This document shows positions 57,558 through 64,000 of a DNA stretch of 64,000 bases, piece by piece. A program made the translations under genes and the position numbers. A model generated the notes under the pieces. It did no database searches. It was not told the origin of the DNA and saw nothing but the letters and a program-made list of their open reading frames with translations. Each line of letters opens with the position of its first letter. The first letter of the stretch is position 1. This DNA comes from Parachryseolinea silvisoli (GTDB taxonomy: Bacteria; Bacteroidota; Bacteroidia; Cytophagales; Cyclobacteriaceae): NCBI RefSeq assembly GCF_021190955.1, contig NZ_JAIOAO010000002.1:1612001-1676000 (forward strand), read 5' to 3'.

Positions 57558-59000
57558 TTATTCTTCCCACCACATTTTTATTTCCATAGTCTTGATATGC
57601 GGCGTGACGGATGCGCTGTTGCGGTTGATCTCGTCGAAGGGGTATAGCACGCGGCGGACAAACTCGTTGTTGAGGTTGCTGTTGTAATTGCCCGGTAGCT
57701 CCATGCCCCTGTACAACGTATCGTTGTATTGATGACGCCGCACGTCGACCCACGCTTCAGGGTTCAGGAACATGGCAATGTATTTCTCTTTTAAGATCAG
57801 CTCGAGTGTAAGATTGTCCTTGCCGACAGCGACCTCGTCGGTATTGGCGAGATACGCGGCGGGGTCGAGTCCCAGCTTGGCGAAGTGTGCGGTAATGCCG
57901 GCGATATAGGCATCATACGCTTCCTGCGTGGTACCAACAGAGGTGGTCGTACCGCCGTTTTGCAGAAAGCGTGCTTCGGCTTCGAGAAACCTGGCTTCGA
58001 TCAGGGTAACCATCAGCAGCGGCGCTGTCTGGGCTGCGTACCAGGTGTTGACGCTTAGCCGGCTATTTCCGCCGGTAGCCAATCCATTGGTCAGTCCGCT
58101 ATAGGTGGCAGCACCCTGATTGTCGAACATTTTCGGGAGACGGGGATCGATCACGTCGTAATAGGTGCCGTTCATCAGGCTAATGATCTGTTCCGATGGG
58201 CCCACGGTAAAGTTTCCGGTAGTGATGGGCGACGATACATTGTTATACCAGGGATTGCGGTTAACCGTGTTATATGTTAGTTGGAGATCTTCTGTCGCCA
58301 GGCTGATGCCTAGCGAAAGTGCCGCCAGGGCAGCCGACGTCGCTGCATTCTGATCGCGGTTCGTCAGGTGCATGGCATAGCGGGCCTTTAATGTATAGGC
58401 CACTTTTACCCAGTTCACGAGCTTTCCGCCAAAGATGAGATCGTCGGCCGCAGGTTTGAAAAGCGAAGTGGGTTGTTGCAGGTCGGCAATGGCCTCGTCG
58501 AGCAGTGTATTGATGGTTTGATAGATCTGCTCCTGGCTGTCATAGTCGGGTGTCAGGCCATTCTCGCCCTGAAAGGCATCGGAGAAAGGTACATCTTCCC
58601 AGGTATCGGTTGCTATACCAAGATTGATGGCCTGCAGAATCTTGCCGATGCCTGCATAATATGGCGAGCTCTGCTCTTCTGCCTGGTCAACCAAAACATC
58701 CAGGTTGGTAAGGGCTGTCAGGTAGATTCCGACCCACGTAGTGGCCATACGTGTCTCCTCGTAGGAATCGGTCCCCCCGGGGAAATACGACGCCAGGTGC
58801 TGCGTGAACTGGCCTGTAGTAAAGGCGGCCAGGTAATGGTTGTTACTGGTGGCGTCGATACAGGGCGCCAGCAGCGCCTCCAGCGTGACTGTTGGGGTAC
58901 GGTTCGGATCGATATTCGTATCCAGGTAGTTGTCGCAGGCAGTGAGCAGAATAATGACCGTCAGCGCGCTGCTTATTTTTAGGGCAATGTTGTGCATCAT
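57558..59000 (-). CDS. SusD/RagB-like protein (SusD-like 2 group)
   Basis: A 480-residue lipoprotein partner of the SusC-like gene upstream. Signal with Cys (MMHNIALKISSALTVIILLTAC), then DNYLDTNIDPNRTPTVTLEALLAP as in the SusD-like group, and AKLGLDPAAYLAN. The C-terminal portion has LELILKEKYIAMFLNPEAWVD (SusD-typical) and VRRVLYPFDEINRN. Follows the SusC gene by 19 bases on the minus strand. Confidence 0.93.
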   Translation of the reverse strand: MMHNIALKISSALTVIILLTACDNYLDTNIDPNRTPTVTLEALLAPCIDATSNNHYLAAFTTGQFTQHLASYFPGGTDSYEETRMATTWVGIYLTALTNLDVLVDQAEEQSSPYYAGIGKILQAINLGIATDTWEDVPFSDAFQGENGLTPDYDSQEQIYQTINTLLDEAIADLQQPTSLFKPAADDLIFGGKLVNWVKVAYTLKARYAMHLTNRDQNAATSAALAALSLGISLATEDLQLTYNTVNRNPWYNNVSSPITTGNFTVGPSEQIISLMNGTYYDVIDPRLPKMFDNQGAATYSGLTNGLATGGNSRLSVNTWYAAQTAPLLMVTLIEARFLEAEARFLQNGGTTTSVGTTQEAYDAYIAGITAHFAKLGLDPAAYLANTDEVAVGKDNLTLELILKEKYIAMFLNPEAWVDVRRHQYNDTLYRGMELPGNYNSNLNNEFVRRVLYPFDEINRNSASVTPHIKTMEIKMWWEE

Positions 59001-59019
59001 ATAGATTGATGGTTAGAGG

Positions 59020-62000
59020 TCAGAAATTGGCACTTACAGTAAAGGTCAGGCTGCGGGTCATGGGGATGTTCAGCCCCGTGTAACCGAGCGAATTGCTTCC
59101 CGAGCCATAGGAGCTACCCTCGGGGTCAAAGCCCTTGAAAGGTGTGAACAGCAACAGGTTGTTACCGGCGGCCGACAGTGTAAGCGAAGTAAGTGGTGTA
59201 TTGGCCAGTACGCTTCGGCCAAACGTATACGAAAAGGTGGCGCTGCGCAGGCGCAGCCACGACGCATCTTGAAGAAGGACCTCCGCGACATCGGCATAAC
59301 GCGCAGCCACCCGGTAATACGTATCGCCATCGATGCGCACCGACCGGGTGTTGGGCGAACCATCGGCGGTGACGCCCTGGAAGAGCACATCGATGTTGCG
59401 CGGTACGGTGCGCTCGTCCACACCGTTGCGTATGCGGTTGCGCATGCCGGTGTCGTAAGCATCACCCCCTTCCCGCATTTCGATCAGGAAAGACAACGAC
59501 AGACCTTTCCAGCTTAGCGTATTTGTCAGGCCGCCCATCCAGTCGGGCAAGGCATTTCCTACTTTTACATAGGTATCGGTAAAAGCAGGATAACCGTCGG
59601 CATCGAGTATCAGCTCGCCCTGATCGTTTCGGCGATACGGACGGCCATAGAGATCGGCAATCGAACCGCCCCGCACAAACTTGTTGGCAATGCGATCATC
59701 CATAAACATGATCTCATTGATACCGGCGGGCATCGTGATAATCCTGTTCCGGTTGGCAGACCAGTTCAGCGAAACATCCCAGCTAAAATTACCGGTGCGC
59801 ACCGGGGTGCCGGTAAGCAGGAGCTCGACACCCTGGTTGCGGATTTTACCGGCGTTCGTAACGTACAATGCCAGGCCCGATACATTGGTGACTGGTATCT
59901 CGGTAATTTGGTTCGTGCTCATGGCCCGGTAGTATGTAGCGTCGAGTGAAAGCCGGTTATTGAAGAATTTCAACTCCGCTCCCAGTTCAAGCGAGCGGGT
60001 TCTTTCAGGCTCAAGATTCGCTGCGCCATAGGTTGTACTTTGACGGAAACCGTTGACGCCATTGAACGGGAAACCAAGCGCCAGTTGGTAATACTGACCA
60101 ATTTGATAGGCCTGTGCGTCTTTTCCTACCTCCGCCCAGGAAGCACGAATTTTGCCGTAGTTGAATGTAGGATTGGAACTCAGCCCCAGTGATTCTGTGA
60201 AGACATACCCGGCGCTGATCGACGGATAAAAGAAAGACCGGTTTTGTATCGGCAGCGTGGAGGAAAAGTCGTTACGCCCGGTAACACTGACGTACAACAT
60301 GCTTTTATACTCCAGCTTGGCATCACCAAATACGCCGATCAGCCGCCGCACCAGGTCGGATTCCGTCGTAAACTTATTCGCGGTGTTGGTAAGATCGTAA
60401 AATCCTTTCATGCCAAACTTCTCACCTCGTACATTCAGCTGATTGGAGTGAATGTCAAGAACATTGTTCCCAACCATGATCGACCCTTTGAGATCTTCGC
60501 TGAACGAGTGCCGCGCGGTAAGCAGAAAATTCGAGTTGATTTCGCGATAAAGAAGCCGTTCTTCAACCATAAATCCCCCGGCGGCCGTAGAGATGTCAAG
60601 CCCCACGGGCGCAATGCGCACACGCTGGTCGCCATAATAATCCAGTCCAAGCTGATAGTCGGCCTCCAGCCAGTCGAGGATCTTTACGTTGGCGCCAGCA
60701 TACGTGATAATGCGGTTCACATCGTCCTCCATCGTGCTGAATTCAGCCAGGTAACGCGGGTTATCGATGGTCGTACCCGCATAGCTTTTAATCGAACCGT
60801 CGGGATTGATATAGTCATTAACATCGGCCGATGTTGTGTGATAGTTGAGGGCACTCATGATCGATTTATCGCCTCCCTGTGGACGCAGACCACCGGAATT
60901 AGTATAGGTCACACCGCCTCGCAACGTTAGCCGGTCGGACAAGGTAGCGTTGCCGCTAAATCTTACCGACGTGCGCGCCCAGTCCGAGTTAGGAACAATG
61001 CCCTCCTGTTTCAAATGAGAAACAGACGTGAAGAAGTTGGCTTTGTCGTTTCCGCCGGAGACACTCAGGTTGTTGCTGAAGCGCGTGCCGGTCTGGAAGA
61101 AGTTCTTGAAATTGTCATACAGCACATCGTCTTCGGTAACGGATGGGCCGAACGTTTGAAACGGTGTTCCGGCACCCGGTACACCCATGCGTTTAACCCC
61201 GGACGCGCCCTCGCGGTACGCACGCTGAATGCCTGGAGTTTTATTGACCTCATCCCACCCTACAGAACCGGTATAAGAAATCTGCGGCTTGCCGGCCTTT
61301 CCTCGTTTGGTGGTGATCATGACCGCGCCATTGGAAGCGCGTAAGCCATAGAGCGCCGTCGCGGCGGGACCTTTCAAGACGTTGAGCGATTCGGTATCGT
61401 CGGGATTAATATCGATGGCGCGGTTGCTGAACGAGTACTGTTCGGTGCTGGTGGTTGCCACCGAACCCGAACTTGGCAGCACATTCGCGGCAATTGTTTC
61501 GTTGCTTATCGGCACGCCATCGATAACAAAAAGCGGTTGATTATTTTGCCCCGAGTTCAACGACGTAACACCCCGTATCAGAATGCTGGTACCAGCCCCC
61601 GGCGCGCCGCCGGAATTCTGAATGCGTACGCCTGCTACTTTACCCTGAAGCGCGGTGACAATATTCGTCGGCCGTGTATTCGCGAGCTCGGCGCCCTTCA
61701 ATTCCTGCGCCGCGTACCCGAGCGCGCGCTTCTCTTGCTTGACACCGAGGGCCGTAACGACGACTTCCGACAGTGCCGTTACATCCACAGCAAGCTGTAT
61801 GGCAACTGTTGTATTGCTGCCAACAGTAACTTCCTGACTCTTGTAGCCAATAAAGCTGATCGTCAAAACAGCGTCGGGAGGAACGTCGAGGGAGAAAGCA
61901 CCCGCGGCATCCGTAATCGTTCCTCGGGTTGTTCCCTTTAACGAGACATTGACGCCAGGCATGGCGCCTCCGCTTTCAACATCTGTGACCGTACCAGTGA

Positions 62001-62082
62001 TGGTGGTTGTCTGGGCATACACAGGCGAATACACTATCATCGCAAGGATGCCTGCTAGCAGTAGCAGTCTTTTCATGCTCAT
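59020..62082 (-). CDS. SusC/RagA-family TonB-dependent receptor
   Basis: A 1020-residue outer-membrane receptor without an STN domain, unlike the receptor at 16589. Signal peptide MSMKRLLLLAGILAMIVYSPVYAQ, carboxypeptidase-regulatory-like domain (ITGTVTDVESGGAMPGVNVSL), plug (SEVVVTALGVKQEKRALGYA, GTSILIRGVTSLNSG, ATALYGLRASNGAVMI), barrel to the end (MTRSLTFTVSANF). The absence of STN and of a nearby sigma pair suggests different regulation. Substrate not predictable. Confidence 0.95.
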   Translation of the reverse strand: MSMKRLLLLAGILAMIVYSPVYAQTTTITGTVTDVESGGAMPGVNVSLKGTTRGTITDAAGAFSLDVPPDAVLTISFIGYKSQEVTVGSNTTVAIQLAVDVTALSEVVVTALGVKQEKRALGYAAQELKGAELANTRPTNIVTALQGKVAGVRIQNSGGAPGAGTSILIRGVTSLNSGQNNQPLFVIDGVPISNETIAANVLPSSGSVATTSTEQYSFSNRAIDINPDDTESLNVLKGPAATALYGLRASNGAVMITTKRGKAGKPQISYTGSVGWDEVNKTPGIQRAYREGASGVKRMGVPGAGTPFQTFGPSVTEDDVLYDNFKNFFQTGTRFSNNLSVSGGNDKANFFTSVSHLKQEGIVPNSDWARTSVRFSGNATLSDRLTLRGGVTYTNSGGLRPQGGDKSIMSALNYHTTSADVNDYINPDGSIKSYAGTTIDNPRYLAEFSTMEDDVNRIITYAGANVKILDWLEADYQLGLDYYGDQRVRIAPVGLDISTAAGGFMVEERLLYREINSNFLLTARHSFSEDLKGSIMVGNNVLDIHSNQLNVRGEKFGMKGFYDLTNTANKFTTESDLVRRLIGVFGDAKLEYKSMLYVSVTGRNDFSSTLPIQNRSFFYPSISAGYVFTESLGLSSNPTFNYGKIRASWAEVGKDAQAYQIGQYYQLALGFPFNGVNGFRQSTTYGAANLEPERTRSLELGAELKFFNNRLSLDATYYRAMSTNQITEIPVTNVSGLALYVTNAGKIRNQGVELLLTGTPVRTGNFSWDVSLNWSANRNRIITMPAGINEIMFMDDRIANKFVRGGSIADLYGRPYRRNDQGELILDADGYPAFTDTYVKVGNALPDWMGGLTNTLSWKGLSLSFLIEMREGGDAYDTGMRNRIRNGVDERTVPRNIDVLFQGVTADGSPNTRSVRIDGDTYYRVAARYADVAEVLLQDASWLRLRSATFSYTFGRSVLANTPLTSLTLSAAGNNLLLFTPFKGFDPEGSSYGSGSNSLGYTGLNIPMTRSLTFTVSANF

Positions 62083-62235
62083 AGGATTTAGGTTAATGAA
62101 AGGGTTTGGACACAGGGTCCTTATGAAAGGTAAGGCCCTCGGTGCATGAATAGCAAGATGTGTAGAAGCACTTCCACAACAAATTTCACAACCTCAGAGC
62201 TGAAAACGTTTTAGGGAAATCACTGGAAATAAAAA

Positions 62236-62263
62236 AGGCTGCCATGCATGAACATAGCAACCC
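62236..62263. repeat. GGGTTGCTATG-type hairpin A
   Basis: GGCTGCCATG and CATAGCAACCC pair with two mismatches. It is related to the hairpins at 62310-62344 and 63105-63155. Upstream of the SusC-like gene; orientation and function are unknown. Confidence 0.45.
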
Positions 62264-62302
62264 GTATGTATAGTCGTTGAAAGCTATGACTAAATTGCGC
62301 CA

Positions 62303-62344
62303 TTAAATAAAGCGGGTTGCTATGTATCACATGGCAACCCGCTT
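62303..62344 (-). terminator. Intrinsic terminator of the DUF6934-like cassette (hairpin B)
   Basis: Arms 62310-62324 and 62330-62344 pair over 15 bp with one mismatch, loop TATCA. On the minus strand TTATTT follows. It lies 21 bases beyond the stop of the 53-residue gene, which supports that gene. Confidence 0.75.
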
Positions 62345-62364
62345 AACTCGATTAAGAGTTTTGT

Positions 62365-62526
62365 TTATCCTTTCGACTTCGAAGAGGTATCAGGCAATTT
62401 AATACATCGAGCTAATTCATTTGCCCTGGCTAATTTCTCAGGGTCTATCATACTGGCAACGTCTAGTCCGTTCAAACGCTTATCAACTATGATTTTAATC
62501 TTTACTTCTGTATTGAAGATTTTCAT
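62365..62526 (-). CDS. Small protein of 53 residues, partner of the DUF6934-like gene
   Basis: Begins MKIFNTEVKIKIIVDKRLNG and ends with a Ser/Lys-rich tail (SSKSKG). It begins 13 bases after the DUF6934-like gene and ends 21 bases before a good terminator, so the two probably form one unit. No family is recognised. A strand-rich N terminus (VKIKIIVDKRL) and a helix (DPEKLARANELAR) are plausible. A gene of this size is easy to miss. Function unknown. Confidence 0.6.
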   Translation of the reverse strand: MKIFNTEVKIKIIVDKRLNGLDVASMIDPEKLARANELARCIKLPDTSSKSKG

Positions 62527-62539
62527 GTTATAAAGTTAC

Positions 62540-62988
62540 TTAATTCCTTCGTTTAATCAAAAAAGCCTGAAATCGGCGGCCACTTGTGAATGGCACGATT
62601 GTGTCGGATGCAATAATTCCGAAGATGTTAAATGTCTTCGATAGTTCTTTTAAATTGACCGTTATAATCATTCTATATAGACGCGTTCGCGATGCTGTAC
62701 TCCCTTCAATTAATATCCACCTATCTGGGTATCGCATGGTGTAACGGTCAATAACTCCTGCAATTGTGGCCAATACCTTGTCGCGATCACCATTGTTTGT
62801 TATTACCTTATCATTGACTTTGCCGCTGTCCGGTTCGAGATCACCAAATGCCAGGTTAAAAACAGGTGGGTTGGATGTTTGAATAAAGACAATTCTTTTA
62901 TGGACTGCCCCTCGGGGACCATTGCTGACAAAATCAAATGATGCATACTCTTCACCAACAGTGAAAAGTTGATACTTTCATATCTCAT
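62540..62988 (-). pseudogene. DUF6934-like gene with a single-base frameshift near its start
   Basis: From the ATG at 62988 the frame reads MRYESINFS and then fails within about 60 codons. A second frame, open from about 62967 down to the stop at 62540, encodes FTVGEEYASFDFVSNGPRG, later NLAFGDLEPDSG, KVITNNGDRDKVLATIAGV, TRLYRMIITVNLKELS and the ending FQAFLIKRRN, the layout I associate with DUF6934. One extra base at a four-base T run (plus-strand AAAA 62964-62967) would join them into about 149 residues. Could be a true frameshift mutation, a sequencing error, or recoding. Confidence 0.75.
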
Positions 62989-63104
62989 GGCAGCTAACGG
63001 ATTTTAATTACTACAACGGGTTATGTCTTCTCTACGAATTTATCTATAGTTTATGCAGTTTTGGAACATTTAGAAATAATATTTTTTGGGGAAATAGCAG
63101 TATT

Positions 63105-63157
63105 AAAAAAAGAAATGGGCTGCTATGAAGAACATAACAACCCATTTCTTTTTTTTA
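63105..63157. terminator. Bidirectional terminator (hairpin C) after the phosphorylase gene
   Basis: Arms 63105-63127 and 63133-63155 pair over 23 bases with two mismatches, with A and T runs. It follows the phosphorylase stop on the minus strand and shares its core with hairpins A and B. Confidence 0.85.
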
Positions 63158-63169
63158 CTCTTAGTTTTT

Positions 63170-64000
63170 TTAGCTATACAGCTTGGTATAATATTCGTCT
63201 GCCATGCGTCCCGAGTCGAACATCGGCGACACGCCACTCATACTCGCTTTCATTATTCCACGCCACTTGGCCGGCTGCTCATAATACATTGGGATAATCT
63301 CATGCTCCAATAGGTCGAGCAGTGCATTTCCTTCCAGCTTGTCCTTTGATTCCGTTGTCAGCAAATCATTCGCCGTGGGAATGATAAACGCATTCTTGCC
63401 ATGCTGCGCAAACTCCGGCACCCAACCATCCGGTATTGACACGTTGATCGAACCATTCATCGCAGCCGTCATACCTGACGTGCCCGAAGCCTCATGATAC
63501 AGGCGTGGGTTGTTAAGCCAAAGGTCAGAGCCTTTTTTTAAGTGCCCAGATAACCAGAGCTCGTAGCCTGTTACCACTGTGCAGTTGGGCAGGTCTTTGG
63601 TCTTCCAGTATATTTCGTTGAAGATGTTGATGGCGTTGTAGTCCTCCGGGTAAGGCTTGCCGGCCCAGATAATCTGAATGGGATATTTGGCGTTCTGCGC
63701 AATGCGCAGGAAGCGATTATAGTCCGCCAGCAACAGGTTGGCGCGTTTGTACGCCGCGAAGCGACGGGCCCACACCATCGTCAATACATTCTCGTTGAAG
63801 AGCTTGCCGGTTTGGTTGGCGACGGTGCGGAAGAGTTTATACTTCAATTCCTTTTTACGCGCAATCAACGCCTGGTCGTTTCCTTCGGCCAGGGCCTTGT
63901 CCATTGCCGGATCGCTCCAGTATGTTTTGTTCTGGGCGTTGGTAATGGCAGTGATCTCACAGATGCTGCCGTAGTCGCCCCACATCTTGCGCGACACTTC
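63170..64000 (-). CDS. Alpha-glucan phosphorylase-like protein, C-terminal part (5' end outside window)
   Basis: C-terminal 276 residues of a GT35-type alpha-glucan phosphorylase-like protein; the frame is open to base 64000. Seen: MVWARRFAAYKRANLLLAD, IQIIWAGKPYP, and YHEASGTSGMTAAMNGSIN. In glycogen phosphorylases the equivalent stretch EASGTGNMK carries the PLP lysine; here the position is Thr (codon ACG; plus-strand 63469-63471). Glycogen/starch degradation with phosphate is the expected role of the family, but the missing Lys makes that uncertain. The N-terminal domain is outside the window. Confidence 0.85.
   Translation of the reverse strand, partial: EVSRKMWGDYGSICEITAITNAQNKTYWSDPAMDKALAEGNDQALIARKKELKYKLFRTVANQTGKLFNENVLTMVWARRFAAYKRANLLLADYNRFLRIAQNAKYPIQIIWAGKPYPEDYNAINIFNEIYWKTKDLPNCTVVTGYELWLSGHLKKGSDLWLNNPRLYHEASGTSGMTAAMNGSINVSIPDGWVPEFAQHGKNAFIIPTANDLLTTESKDKLEGNALLDLLEHEIIPMYYEQPAKWRGIMKASMSGVSPMFDSGRMADEYYTKLYS

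Noticed and set aside
57525-57753. N-terminal extension of the small lipoprotein
   Set aside because: It overlaps SusD in another frame; the ATG at 57525 gives a clear lipoprotein signal.
62540-62988. Two separate small genes at 62803-62988 and 62540-62773
   Set aside because: Translated together with one frame change they give one DUF6934-like protein of normal length, so they are parts of one broken gene.

Overview
The window looks like chromosomal DNA of a Gram-negative member of the Bacteroidota, most likely a Cytophagales-type organism. This is inferred from two SusC/SusD pairs, a FecI-like sigma factor with a FecR-type anti-sigma factor, a PorP/SprF protein next to a secreted protein with a gliding-motility-type C-terminal domain (type IX secretion), few Shine-Dalgarno sequences, and roughly even base composition. 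No rRNA, tRNA, CRISPR array, integrase or transposase was seen.

Layout. (1) 1-8761: a branched-chain amino acid block, ilvB(partial)-ilvN-ilvC-ilvA followed by leuC-leuD-leuB-leuA behind a leader with a terminator. (2) 8869-14324: a secreted sugar isomerase-like protein, a secreted aspartyl protease, a subtilase with a large insertion, and a MocR-type regulator. (3) 14408-25249: an ECF sigma gene divergent from a FecR gene, then an operon of SusC (with STN domain), SusD, a two-module discoidin/FN3 surface protein and a PorP/SprF protein. (4) 25343-30133: two secreted HExxH proteins, then a DUF1501/DUF1800 pair. (5) 30358-34256: a stand-alone LytTR regulator and a three-gene surface-polysaccharide operon. 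(6) 34489-35648: a lipoprotein and a Spy-like protein. (7) 35845-41879: a TPP riboswitch and thiS-thiC-tenI-like-thiD-thiE-thiG-thiH, with no thiF. (8) 42070-44187: an LPS-kinase-like gene and a GT9 glycosyltransferase, flanked by short direct repeats. (9) 44498-52585: an EamA exporter followed by acetyltransferases, a DJ-1/PfpI protein, a group II decarboxylase, ilvE, a quinone-reductase-like enzyme, a VOC protein and a Dabb protein. (10) 52769-56988: a thioredoxin-like protein, a phosphopantetheinyl transferase, a WD40 protein, a DivIVA-like protein, folB and a ChaN-like protein. (11) 57061-62082: a second SusC/SusD locus with a lipoprotein. (12) 62365-62988: a small two-gene cassette whose first gene (DUF6934-like) is frameshifted. 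(13) 63170-64000: the C-terminal part of an alpha-glucan phosphorylase-like protein.

Connections between regions. The ilv/leu block and the distant ilvE complete much of the branched-chain amino acid pathway; ilvD is not in the window. The MocR gene and the EamA exporter, 30 kb apart, share a gapless operator-like sequence (14361-14400 and 44401-44440), which suggests one regulon. The STN-SusC/SusD/adhesin/SprF operon probably answers to the adjacent sigma/anti-sigma pair.

The less explained items are the frameshifted DUF6934-like gene with its 53-residue partner and terminator, a family of related hairpins around it, a phosphorylase without the usual PLP lysine, and dispersed palindromic elements at 41880-42069 and 52586-52680.
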